64,000 nt of DNA from Typha latifolia (Eukaryota; Streptophyta; Magnoliopsida; Poales; Typhaceae), in the NCBI GenBank assembly GCA_019914945.1, contig CM034104.1:1490501-1554500 (forward strand), written 5' to 3'. Positions within the stretch are counted from its first letter, which is position 1; the number at the start of each line of letters is the position of its first letter. The notes under the pieces are model-generated. The model was not told the DNA's origin. It ran no database searches and worked only from the letters and a program-made list of their open reading frames with translations. Below are positions 1 through 20,466 of this stretch, one piece after another. Position numbers and translations under genes: made by a program.

Positions 1-48
1 AAAATTGTCACTTGGAACACTTATCAGTAGCGTAAGAGTACTATCTCA

Positions 49-3840
<3,792 letters not shown>

Positions 3841-4700
3841 GATAGGTTTCTGTCAAACACAAATAATAGAAATCTTCAGACCTTTTATACCAAAGACCAA
3901 CCATGCAAAAGATGACACCTAAACTATCAGAAAACAGATTCTATTGGACCATAATAATAAAATAACCATCTACTAAATTGACAAACATCTTGATATTGAA
4001 AAAGAAACAAGTTCTCACATTAGACAAGCTTAAATGAGGATCTGTAGTTAATTTTGCACAAAGTCCACATATTTTCGACAACAGAAGATGGAAAGAGGAG
4101 AAACATCTAAAATCATTCCAGGAATATAATTAAAAAGAAAAAAGAGCACCATCAGCTTATCCAAATCAACTGAAATATCTGCTGATGTGCTGACTCTGTA
4201 CGAGACCAAAACCACAATCTTAGATAGTACGCGATCATATCTCTCAAATAAACCAACTACTAAAACAAGACTCCTCAGATCCTTTCCTCTTCATTCCTTG
4301 CTTCTTAGACCCTTTTGAGATAACCAAATAATATGCAAAATTAGTCCCTACTCTAATGCGAACCTAAAGTTTACCAAAACACAAAGATCACTGCCATCAC
4401 CAGTAAAGATTCAACATACAAACACGTAAAGCAACCAACATCGAGTCAAACAAATCCAAAATTTACACTCGATACCCGGGCGACGGAAACAAATCAAACC
4501 CTACTCTTCTCCCAACTGGATCGAAGAGCATAGAGACCAGAAACAGAAACGAGGATTTACAAACCTGAACAAAAGCGTATTGGAGAAACAAGTAATGCGA
4601 GAGGAAAGAAATGGCGGAAGGTATCGGATTAGGTTTTGGATCTCGGAATCGGCAACGGAATAGATATAGAAAGGAGACGGACAAAGAGAGGACGGCCTTT
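3841..4700 (-). other. UBC leader exon, 5' UTR intron and promoter edge
   Basis: The coding exon begins at 3849 after an AG acceptor, with no coding upstream. A good donor (CAG/GTTTGT on the minus strand) ends a non-coding exon at 4565, so a 5' UTR intron of about 715 bases (4564-3850) is inferred. The leader exon probably starts near 4690. Leader introns are common in plant ubiquitin-pathway genes and often raise expression. Transcript start not visible from sequence. Confidence 0.6.
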
Positions 4701-5290
4701 GGAATCGGATCGGGCCCACCGGCACTGCGGCGCCGCCGACTCCTGTTACGATTACGAACGAAAAGAAAATGGACATTGACACTAATACCCCTGCATTTTT
4801 TGGCTATAGAGGAGTTATTTAAAATGTATAATAAATAATAAGCCACCACAGTCCACAATAGCTTAGTAGTTAAATCTTACAAACCTATGACCAATTTTTT
4901 TTAGATATTTTGGTTGATATTTAATAAAATTTTTATCAAACTATTAATTATCTCTTAATACGATTAACTTGGTTGTTCAACTTATCTAACAAATAAAATT
5001 AATCATCTATCTAATATATAGCTTTCGACCTCATAATCAAACAAAAAAAAATGATGATAAATTTTACTCAATTTAAAATAGATGGCTCGGTCAAAATGAG
5101 GTTATTTCAACTTCTATGTAGTAATAAATTATGACCCTTTATTTTGAAAGAAGTAAATTATTAATAACTAGCAATTGCCTATTATTTTATTAGATATCTT
5201 ACCCGTTAATTATTTTTTGATTTTTTTTAATTTAAAAATATTATATCATTTTAGGTGCTCTATAAACTTTTATCTATAGTTTAGAGGAAA

Positions 5291-5310
5291 GAGAGAGAGA
5301 GAGAGAGAGA
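5291..5310. repeat. (GA)10 microsatellite
   Basis: Perfect dinucleotide run directly visible, flanked by A-rich sequence. Confidence 0.95.
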
Positions 5311-6308
5311 AAAAAGAGTAAGTTTGTGGTGGAGAAATATTAAACAATTGAAGTAATCAAAATATTACAAAAGGACATAGTTCAGAGTGTAAATATTGAT
5401 TTGTTATTGAAGGGTAAATATGTAAAAGTGCAAGTCTGTGGTCCCGATCTCAGGTTTTTAATTCACCCGTTAATCTATATTAAGTTTAAGCTCACACGTT
5501 ACAAGGTCGAATTCCTATGATTAGTTGGTCAAAGACTTTTGGACGTGTTGACCGTGTACAGTCTACTCTTCTTTAACGGGTTCGGATTCGTGTTTGACCA
5601 GCTTGGTCTCCGTTAGAGATGGTCGTTTGCATAGGATAGAAGGAACGGATAGGTTTAAAATTGCAAAACTGCTGCTAATTGGGGGTTTCGGAAATGGCTT
5701 GAATTGAGATTGTTCTCTGACTAATTTGGCGTAGAAATTGGTGCAGTAGTTTTCATTATTGCATGTTGACCACCTAACTTGTCAAGACTAGTACTAATAT
5801 TTGAACACAAGAATCACAGAACAAATCCACATGGATATCAATAGAAAAGTATGGAAGGAGGGAAGAAGAATAAACATAATTTTGCAAGAACAGTCACTAG
5901 AGATTAGTCACGTCTGCAAGCTTCACTATTGCAAGAACTTTGTTGAGTGTGCTATTATAGCAAAAGATCCTTTTGGCTTCAATCTGGGGGGAGTAGTGAA
6001 TCCTTTCTAAAGATCAGGCATCCCAATTCCAGCGTTAGCATCACAAGTCTTCTCTAGAATGAGCACCATTGGTGCATCCTTAGGTCTCACTGCACTTTAT
6101 CAAAAAGATAAAAATAAGATGGTGTTTGGTTCATTCTTTAAAATTTTATTTATAGTAATCATTATATTTTACAACCAAATAATAAAATACGAGTAAATTT
6201 ATAAGTACCTGATTTATATTTAATATGTGTGCATAAAATTATTCTTAAAAAGACTTAAACCAAACAAGCTAAATGTAACCTGTGGTTATGCAAAAGTAAC
6301 CAAGAAAA

Positions 6309-6345
6309 AGAAAAAAAATAAAAAAAAAATATATATATATATATA
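6309..6345. repeat. A-rich tract running into (TA)n
   Basis: Poly-A-like stretch followed by about eight TA units. Confidence 0.85.
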
Positions 6346-6924
6346 ACTGGCTCAATGCCCACACTCTGTGCAAGCTGCCATGTCCAAATGGACTGGAGAC
6401 CGTTCTACAGAATACTTTGCAGAGTTTCTCAACAAGCAGCTTGGTGTTTATGAAAGAAGGCATTCGGTGAAAAGCTCACACATCGATGAACTCAGCGTTG
6501 ATCAACCAAAGAAAAGGAAGGATCTCTATTTAAGATAAAATTTCAGGTTAGAATTCAGACCAAGGGGTTCCACAACTATGCATACAAAACACCGAAGGTA
6601 AAATGGTGAAGGCATCTCAAATGGAAGAGCCTCAAATTACAAAAGAACACAAAAGAAAAATACCTTCGACGAGAATTATTCATTGGACTTGATGACCAAG
6701 AGAACATTATTCCCAGTTGACTATGCAATCTAAGAAAAATGAACGTGCAAGAAACATGGTAACAAATATCTGACACACAGAAAAAGAACTACTGGAAAAC
6801 AAGGTTCATCATTTATAATAGATCTACAAGCACAATTCACATAAATCATTGTGGAGAAAAGTTTGTTCAAACTCCAAGATATTGGGAAGAAATGAGGTAG
6901 CTTGAGAGGCATACGTATGGTTGG

Positions 6925-7289
6925 TCTCGGCTTTTGGCTTTCACCTTTCTCTTTTAATTTCTGAGCGAGGAATTATGGCTCCAGATGCTTGTTGCCCTCG
7001 GGTCAAGAACTTTTGGACATTTGAAACACACCTGCAATTGAGTTCGCAATGTTTGAATAGGGAGAAGGTTAACTAGCTAATTAAATATCCAGCGATTCTT
7101 TACCTCGAAGATTTAAAAGATTACTAGCTAATAGAAAAGAAAAAAAAGACCTTTCTTTTATCAGCTAAAGGAAGCGAATGAGTAGATCAGTACCAGATTC
7201 TATCCCTCAACGATTACTTGATTTTGGGATCCGATGATGCGCTTGATGATTCCTGACTCGCCGTTATCTTTCCTTCTTATGATCGTCAC
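6925..7289 (-). pseudogene. Relic of organellar ribosomal protein L24 (KOW) gene
   Basis: Two decayed exons on the minus strand. Exon A, 7289-7194, lies between a TAG acceptor and a GT donor and is 96 bases (32 codons): VTIIRRKDNGESG, then IIKRIIGSQNQVIVEG, a TAG stop, then NL. This matches the KOW region of plant L24-like proteins (At5g23535 type), where the stop position is Lys (KNL), so AAG to TAG would explain it. Exon B starts at 7031 after GCAG; read one base in, it gives VSNVQ, then a jump, then TRGQQASGAIIPRSEI and a TGA at 6943-6941. In the family SNVQ and ARG-SG-IIPRPEI are separated by about 30 residues, so an internal deletion is inferred. The first exon and C terminus were not found. 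Retained introns argue for a DNA-level duplicate rather than a processed copy. Confidence 0.72.
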
Positions 7290-7299
7290 CTACACCAAA

Positions 7300-8051
7300 A
7301 GAAAGTTCAGGAAAAAAGAAAGAAATTAAGACTACTAACGCCCTTCAAAAGGACAGAGGAAGGTTAAGGGTTTAATTAGATAGAACACCAAATAAAGTTA
7401 TTCTAGTGATTAGATAATGCCAAGAAACAGGCCTCTGATTCTATCGAGTGTGGGAGAAGTAAAATCTACTAAGATTTAAGTTCGAGATGTGGAGAAAATG
7501 AATACGAAAACTTAATTATGACGAAGAGTATCTAAATATAGTTTTAAGACGTGAAGCTTCTTATAATGTGATTAGCAATTGAGCAACTAAATTAGGGCAC
7601 CTAACGCGTGACAGCGCACAAGAGAATTAATGCTGTTACAATCAATGCTGATACAAAACAAATTACTTTTGAGATCATTCAAAGATAGTATTGATACACT
7701 CAAATGGTAGATCTTATAGGTGATAGACAAGCTAACATATCTGATTGATCTCTTTCTTTAAGATCAACTGTTTGTAAAAACACGGGGCAAGTCAAGAGGA
7801 ATAAAATCCCAAATATCTTGTTCTGGACTTCCAAATTTCATTACAACTATCTGGCAGATCCAGAACTCCAGAGCTAACAGAGGCCAGGTCCACATCGCTG
7901 CCTGAGGAATATATCAAACATCTGCCCTCAACTTCAGCACCAGAACTAATCGCATGCAGAGACAGCTTCCACAACCAACAAAGTGAAGCCCAAAAGTAAG
8001 AAGAATAATAAAGAATCAAATGCGATACTTCTATGGATGCCAATAGAAGTG
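7300..8051 (-). other. 3' flank and probable 3' UTR of the BPP-like gene
   Basis: Bases just below the stop at 8054 downwards are moderately GC and probably transcribed 3' UTR (to roughly 7780). Below that the DNA is AT-rich with no supported coding until the L24 relic. No clear poly(A) signal could be singled out. Confidence 0.45.
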
Positions 8052-11000
8052 TTATAGAGGACCAAAGGGTTCCGGAAGAGGCTCAAATCGGTGGTCAAAC
8101 ACAGGGCTCTGGTCAGCCTTATCCTCAATACTGTGCAGCCAATTAGTGTTCTTCGAGTCCTCTCTCAGAAACATTGCATCATAACGCGAACTACCATAGA
8201 TATCTAGTTCGCTTGACGTCTCCCTTGTCATAGTGCTTTCTCTGTCTGGAGAATTATCAGTCGCCATGTCTCCATTATATGCAACAGCTCCATTGCAGTC
8301 CCTAGATGTTATACCATTAGTACTTCCATTCTCTGAAAAGGCTTCATCATCATTCATCAGAGGAACTACTGGGTCTGACATGCGAGCAGGTCGGCCTTTT
8401 GCAGCAGAAGAACGAATGCTGTGGGGGAAGAGGGATGCCCCCCGGATACCACCCATGTTTTGTCGGATGTCCTATGATAGCAAGGAGCGACATGCATCAG
8501 GAACTTTTATCTAATATATAGGAGCAATCAAGATCATAAATCAGCATGGCCTTGACCAGATGCATATGAAATACATACTGGTTCATAAACCTGAGCGCCT
8601 ATAGTTAGTAATATGATATAGGCATCTGTAGGCATCACACAAGATGATGCAGATATCATCAAATTTAACCAGAAGGAACATACCATATGCCTGAGAGCCA
8701 TATCAAGCGACTTCTTTGAAATTGTCCTCCCAAATCCAGTGCTCTCGGTGGTTGTCGATGGCCGGGCAGATCTTCGAGCTTCAGCTTCTGGTAACGGCTT
8801 GGCCTGATGTCCATTGATAGGCAAAGAAGCCCTTGGTGGATTCTCTGGAAATTTGCTCCGTGTAACAATGGGCAGGGAGATCCTCTTATTTGAACCCACA
8901 GGAGATGGTTCAGAATTCGGGCTTCCTCGGACTGTCAGTGCCATTCCTGGACGTACTCTACCAGCAGATGATGGTCGTTCAGGCAGCTTAGTTCTTAGGT
9001 TTGGTGGTGTATCATTTGGAAAGTCTGGAATATCAAGTGGCCGTACAGGAGCTCGAGGCCGTGGACTTGGGGAACTCGGACGTGATGAAGGTGCTGAATT
9101 CCGACCACTAGTACTTGGGATTCGAGTGACTGATGTCAAGCCACCAGTGGCTGGGATACGCCCAACAGAAGGTAAACGGCCAAGAGTTGGGGCTGAAGAT
9201 GGTGTGATAGATCGACGTGTAGGGGTTGATGACCGGGAACTGGGACGGGCTACAGTAGGGTTTGTATTTGCAGTTAGATTGGAGGTAATACGAGGTCTGG
9301 AAGATGGAGTAGATGGCCTAGAATTTTGCAAAGCTCCATTAGATGGATTAGAGGTAATACGAGGTCTAGAGGTTGGCGTTGATGGCCTGGAATTTTGTGA
9401 AGATCCATCAGTTGGATTGGAGGTTGTATGAGGTCTGGAGGTTGGAGTAGATGGTCTAGAATGTTGTGAAGCTCCATCAGTTGGATTGGAGGTAGTACGA
9501 GGCCTGGATGTTGGAGTTGATGGCCTAGAATTTTGTGGAGCTCCAGCCTTAACTCCTGTAGAGCTCACTGATGATCGAGTTTTGACTGGAGTAGATGATC
9601 TTGTTGGCCCTGGACGAGAAACTGGAGTCAACGGCCTTGTAGCAGTAAGTGATCCTGCTCGCTTGCCTGGGGTTGAGGGTCTTGAGGTGACTGAGGCTGA
9701 GCTAGTGTTGAGGACTGAAGTTCTGTTATTATTAGAAAGATAGCTCGATGAGATGGAAGGGCGAGAGACAGAACTACTTCGGACAGGTCTTGCAGTCGGC
9801 CCATTCTCTGGTTGACAAGCAGAAAGCTGCAGCATAAATGTGAAACTGAGATTCTTATTTCTTAATTTATAATGGCTGATAGTACTAAGGTTCTATCAAT
9901 GATAGTCATGGATGGAAAATGGTGTGGGCACACTAAAGGTATCAACCACAAATAAATAGAATAGATAGAACAAAACAGGAAAACATAAAAGTAACATTCC
10001 GATATGTATAACACATGAATTACTATATGAACGAAAAGCAATTTTATCCATCAGGCTGTTCCCATATACTAGGCATTTCACATATAAATATAAACCATAC
10101 GAAACATATGACAATTTTTTCATATGCTTTAGATGAAATGATAGTGACCTATCCCAGATTTCCTAAGAAAAAGAAGAAAGAGAAGGACAAAAAGGCATCG
10201 CTAATTGGGATCAAGAATCATATGGAGTATTTGCCAGAAGAAGCATTTAACATCGATCTTTTATTTACGGTTTGACATATGAAAAGCAGATCAAATTCGA
10301 CCTTGACATCATATCAATTTGAGTAGGGTAGCCTCTTCATTATCAAGGATCTGGTCCAAATCAGGTTTCCAAGGCAGAGAGAAATGGAGGGTGGTAAATT
10401 GCATCACTCATCTTTTAAGTGATCAAATGTTCCTGCCATTAGAAGGAAGGGAAGGAAAAGCTCTACCTTTCTGTTCAGCTTTTGAGGTTTAAAGGTAGCC
10501 AACACTTCCCCCTTGTACTGTCTAATTTTAAGAATGTCAAAGACTTTAGATGACAACACTTCCTAACAAGTGCAATATGCATAGCGTTCCAAAAGAAACA
10601 CCTACTCATAACGATTTTATGATACTTCTACAGTATGTTAACTAATTAGCATGCATCCAAGAAGTGCCAATACTTCAGAAAACCTACAATTAAAGTGCCT
10701 AGCTAACATATAATAAAATAAGACTAATTTACATTATTCACCCTAAATTATGATTTGATGTTACAGTACACCTTTAAAGAATAAAGCATACAATCTGCCC
10801 CTTAAACTATATAAAACATAACAATATTCTATATAAGGTTGCAGTTTGTTACATTTTATAAAGTATTAGAGGCAAATTATATGCTTTTATTTTCAGGGTG
10901 TCTATGTGATAACCAGATAGTGCAAGGGGTGGAATGTACTAGTCATATGTATAAATCTGCAAATGAAGATTCTTGATTTGACCGATACTATGCAATACAG

Positions 11001-12259
11001 TATTCTCAGAATTAGTTAAAAGGTGTATAAGAAGCATACTCTCGAAGATCTTGTAGTTGAGGATGATCTCACTGTATTGCGCTTAGGTACAGTTGAAGAT
11101 AGTGGTTTCTCAGTAGCATCCACAGAAGGAACACGAGGAGTTCCAGGGGGCGTTAAAAGCCTGCAAGCACACAAATCAAATCAATAAATTGCAAGTTTTC
11201 AGAATCCAAAAAAATGTGAAAGCAATTCAGCTCAATTCAGCTTCATTTGCAAATATATAGGATATAAAGTATAAAGGTAGTTTTAACATGCCATCAAGTT
11301 TAAAAACCATGAAACAAATGATTAAGATGAGATTTTGATTTAAGGGTACCAAAAGAAGAGATGAAAATAAAAGGCAGGAATATCTGTTGAAGATGCTTAG
11401 ACTAAACATTACCTTTTAGCTTCTGCCTATACTTGAAAGTTGAAACCAAGTAGCTCAAAAAGACTCTTTGTTATCCTCTGATTCTAAGGATGTCTATAAG
11501 TCTATAAACATACAAATAAAGCTATGATGCTTTAAAGCTCACTTTCTGCTTCCTCAACTTACTAGGAACAAATTGATGTCATGTTTAAGTAACCTGAATG
11601 TCTAAAGTAGTGTCAACAAACATGAGGTAGAAAAAAACATGTGATTGAGTTATTTATTTTGCTTATGTACCAAAAGAGTTAAGAGCTAAAAATACTAATT
11701 ATCCTTAATACAGATACAAAACTCCAACAACAAGGAGCAAATTACCTTCTAAAATGGCAATTTACTGAAATGAAAATAACAATAAAGTTGAAATTGCCCA
11801 TCCTATTTTCGTCTTTAATAATTACTATTTAAAATTAGAAAGACAAAGAATGATAATATGATATTTAGCTTTCTACATTACTAAAGGATAGGATCAGCAT
11901 CAGACAGGCTCACAAGTACTACCCTTCTGAGCAAAATCTAAGTAAGTGGAGCTTTACGACAAATTAATGTGATGACACAAAGATCAACATCCTTTTGTTA
12001 AAGCTTCCTCAATTTCATCTTTCACAGGTAAAATTGGCATTCAATACACTCATTCATCGACTATATTCAAACTTCTAGAATGGCAGATCCTCTATCAACT
12101 GAGCTAACTAATACAATATTCTAATTAAATATTAAGCAATCGCAACTCGAAAAACCCTTTAGCATACAAGATAAGATCCTCGATAATTAAAAATAAAAAG
12201 AAAATTATTCACCAGTCATAGTCGTGCTTCCCCAAATCGGCATCTAGCAAATCATCCAT
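8052..12259 (-). CDS. Basic Ser/Pro-rich protein, BPP (At2g40070-like) family
   Basis: Four exons on the minus strand: 12259-12213, 11160-11040, 9826-8684 and 8471-8052 (TAA at 8054-8052), total 576 residues. The N terminus MDDLLDADLGKHDYDW joined across the first intron to LLTPPGTPRVPS is a family hallmark, as is the C terminus ending in FEPLPEPFGPL. The centre (about residues 60-440) is low-complexity, basic and rich in Ser, Pro, Thr and Arg, including four 23-residue repeats (residues 155-246) built on RPSTPTSRP. Arabidopsis relatives (BASIC PROLINE-RICH PROTEIN group) are cytosolic microtubule-associated proteins that affect directional cell growth; that role is inferred here by family. 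A TRIP tetrapeptide (residues 290-293) fits the S/T-x-I-P end-binding consensus. Older annotations call such proteins FLO11-like or serine/arginine repetitive matrix-like. Splice phases 2,0,0 all close. Confidence 0.88.
9257..9532 (-). repeat. Four-copy 69-bp in-frame tandem repeat (4 x 23 aa)
   Basis: Within exon 3 of the BPP-like gene. Each 69-base unit encodes 23 residues beginning N/H-SRPSTPTSRP and ending near NPTDGASQ; copies differ by a few substitutions and the last is the most diverged. Confidence 0.9.
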
Positions 12260-12619
12260 CCCGCTCCTAGAAATTCTTCACCGATCCAACTTAAATGCTG
12301 CTCAATAGACCAAATCAAATAAGATTTCCAAGTGACGACAAAACCATAGCATTTCTCTTCGATCACTTAACCAGTTCCAAACATCTAGCAGCGAAATATC
12401 GATCAAACGAAGATGAGAGTAAATGGGGAGATCCAAACCGTCGGATTCGATGCCCTAGGAGTCCCAAGCGGGTGTCCGAGAGCAGATCCTAGGTCAAATC
12501 CCTCCTCCTCAGGAGATGCGACTCTCAAGTTGAAATCGAGACTGGAGATCTCTTCTCTCCGCGCGATTGGATCCAAGAGATCTCCGACCTCTCTCTTCTT
12601 CCCTTCTTTTCGAAGAGAT

Positions 12620-12622
<3 letters not shown>

Positions 12623-12662
<40 letters not shown>
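12623..12662. repeat. (AG)20 microsatellite upstream of BPP-like gene
   Basis: Perfect dinucleotide run, about 365 bases upstream of the BPP-like ATG; read on the gene's strand it is a CT run, as often seen in plant 5' leaders or core promoters. Confidence 0.95.
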
Positions 12663-12664
<2 letters not shown>

Positions 12665-14550
12665 AAATAGCTTTTGTTTCTTTAAGTTAGAGGGGAAGTG
12701 TCAGAGAGAGGGAGACGGATGCATGTACTTTTAAAAGGTTTACTGCGGTAGTCAAGTCGGAGGAGATGGGTATTATTAAGATTAAATCAAATACAAATAT
12801 TTTCCTTTTCCTTTTTTCTTAAAAATTTTCTACGTGTCGTTAAGAATATAATTTCTATATTTGGGGAACTAATAGGATCTGATAAAGGATGGGTTTTATA
12901 TAATCTTTAAGAATTAGAATGCATATCATTACTCAGAGGTAAACAAATAATTCATATGCAACAGTTACTACCACAACCTGAGAAATAAAAACTAGTGTAT
13001 GCGTACTTTATACGCATAAAATTGTAATAAAAGGGTTCTGCCACGTGAGGATGACTGCAGAAGTTTGTGTAAAACCAAAGGTCCATACTGGCCGAAGCCT
13101 TTGTCGCAGATAAATTTCTCGTAAGAACACCCGTATAAAACTTAATAGTGTCAAACTAATAGGGGAACGGATTCGCCGCAGAGACGGAGGGGTGAATCAC
13201 TGCATCCCATCAGATGCTTTAGGCTGCAGAGTTTGGATGCAGTAAGTTCCTGCGTCAGGGATTAAGAGGATTTGCTGGCCGTTTATTGGACTTTCGGCTC
13301 ACAGCAACTGACACGAATGGTGATACAACCGACTTGAGAGGGAGAGATCTTTTGCAGCCTCGTATGCGGGAAGTTACTGCATGCCGATACTTGGCACATG
13401 CCAAGTACCAGTGACTGCAAGAACTTCCTGCAATCGGGGGGAGGGTGAAGATGTTTTATTATCTTATATGAAATTTTACAAATTATACATTATATTTTAC
13501 TTATTTTATGATTTATAGTCATCTTTAACAGTTTTATAATCCAACAAGACACCGCATTATTTTTTTTTTTCTATAAAACACCCTAAGTTAACTTAAACGG
13601 TACCAACAAAAAAATTTATTATATACTAAATAATTTATAAATATCAAATTATTCTTATATATTCCATCATCATCTCCTATCTTTTTCATCGTCTTTAGAC
13701 TCATTTTGTTTTGATCCCAAAATCAAAATCGATTGAGATGCTCGATTCGCTACATCTTCTTCGTTGAACTCTTGAACGGAGTAAGAATAAGTAAAAAAAA
13801 AGAGTAGGAAGGTAATGACAACAACGATGTGAGAGGAGATGGTTGGAGGAAGACAAAGAAAAATGGTAGAGGGATAAATATGAGGAGAGTGATAGTGAGA
13901 GTATTTTAGTAATTTAGTTATGGCCAGTTAGTCATACTAAAATAATATTACAGTGTTAAATATAAATTATATAAAAAATAATACTTCAGTTTATAAAATG
14001 TTAAAAGACAAAGTGTAAATTATAAAATATATAAATTATAGGGTCTGATCAGTAAAATCTTCTATCTCACGTCGTCACGATAATTAAAGCACTTTGATGG
14101 CATAAGAGTGTCGTTACCAAGACGTTCAGCTACCAGACACGGGTCGGTTGCCAAATCCGACGACCGAGGTGGTAGTCTGGATGGTTCTTATATATATTGT
14201 CGTGATACGTGACATGCATTGTTTGTAGATGGAACTTTAATCGACTTCAAAGTTTAAATTATACAGAATGGAAACAGTGCAATATATATTTCATAATTGG
14301 TAGCAAACTGTTGATGATGTTGCATCTCACCAATCTTTCAGCGTCAAACCTAAAAGAACTGTATACTGGTCGTCAGTTACGACACAAGGGACAGTTGCGA
14401 TGTGATAAGCATCTCAGCACTCTTCCAACAAGACCTAAAACTATGGCCCACTACCTGGCCATCAATTTAGATATCTTCGTGTATCAAACACTCATGAAAG
14501 AAACAGAATTACTAGCATTTTTTTTTTGAAATTGAACAGAATTACAAGCT
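12663..14550. other. Intergenic with a GC-richer patch and a foldback
   Basis: Between the BPP-like promoter and the RPT3 3' end. Mostly AT-rich, but 13030-13440 is clearly GC-richer, with recurrent CTGCA words and an imperfect foldback (13369-13428). A small perfect inverted repeat (8-base arms, 5-base loop) lies at 12999-13019. No gene recognised; the end near 14550 may be RPT3 3' UTR. Confidence 0.5.
13369..13428. repeat. Imperfect foldback (inverted repeat)
   Basis: Outer arms ggaagtt (13369-13375) and aacttcc (13422-13428); inner arms tacttggca (13388-13396) and tgccaagta (13399-13407) perfectly complementary around a 2-base centre; mismatched bases between. Could be a MITE remnant or regulatory dyad; no terminal duplication was identified. 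Confidence 0.65.
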
Positions 14551-14752
14551 CACAGCATATCTCAGCTGACAAAGACCTTCCACTTTTTGACTCAACTCTG
14601 GTACAAATTTTGGCATCAAAAGTAACCTATTTTACACAGCATAATACTGGAACATCGCTTAACATCTCGTAGCCAACCTTATTTAACATCCTCTACATTA
14701 CATAAGTTCATGACAGCATGAAAATAGAATGCTTGTTGAGAATTCTGTTTTA

Positions 14753-19591
<4,839 letters not shown>

Positions 19592-20466
19592 CTTTTTTCT
19601 TCTCTTCTTAGCTCGAGTTGGGAGAGGAGGGAGGGTTTCTCTGATTTACGCAAGAGGAGGAATCGGCTTCCTTGGAACAAAAGCTAACTGCAAACAGCTC
19701 CGAAAAGGTGTTAGAGACCTGACCTCGCTCACGTGGTTCGGATCCGGGTCGGTCGTTTCTTTGCTTCCAAATTGGATCGGATAGATATCGGGTTTATAGT
19801 TTTACCTTAATTCTATCTTAGACCCTCTCTAATTATCCAACATTACTTATACCCCCCTAACTATCATAATCTCGAGAAGGGTTAGGTAGCTGACGCAGAA
19901 ATTGATTTTATAAAATTATTCTCTATTCTTGTGTTAAAGAAGATAAATGTTGAAAGAAGAGGAGAGGAAAATGATTGATAAAGATTGAGAGAAAGAGATT
20001 ATAAATGTAATAGGGTATGTTTGGAAAGGAATATGAGAGAAATGTTGACACAAATGACCGAAAAAATTGGTCAACATTCACATCTTGATGTGCGATAGTA
20101 AAATGTAGAAGTAGAATAATAGATATAAAAAAAAATACATTGTCTTTAATAAATCGTTCTATTTTTGGATTAGTGTTGGATTAACTATTGACCACTTTTT
20201 TTGTGCTAATGTTTTCTTACTTATTACATTTGAATAGTTCTTTTGCCTAGTTCCTCATAGTATTAGGTTGAAAAAGAGAGCATCAAATTAACTTTAAACA
20301 GAGGTGATGATATTTTCTTCAAGAAGATCATATCCCATAAGCTATAGCAATCAACAAGCATCGAAGATCTTAACACCCACAAATGTCTGCACATATGGAC
20401 AAAGGAAGCAAATTAACCCATCAAGCAACCTCCTAAAAACTACCCCCATGAGCTCCCAAGCAGAAA
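19592..20466. other. RPT3 leader/promoter and NRL 3' flank
   Basis: On the minus strand 19592 to about 19790 is GC-rich and CT-rich, the probable RPT3 5' leader and core promoter. 19800-20460 is AT-rich with no gene seen; its right end is the 3' flank of the GC-rich BTB-NPH3 gene. Confidence 0.5.

Larger units (their letters stand above)
4860..6920. other. Intergenic, AT-rich; no gene seen
   Basis: Upstream of the UBC leader. It holds AT-rich low-complexity DNA, a (GA)10 microsatellite at 5291-5310 and an A-rich/(TA)n tract at about 6308-6345. Open frames here are short, without family resemblance, and several lack an ATG. No RNA gene recognised. Confidence 0.6.

Noticed and set aside
8814..9431. 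205-codon plus-strand frame
   Set aside because: Antisense shadow of the repetitive BPP-like exon 3; its repeats merely mirror the 69-bp coding repeat.
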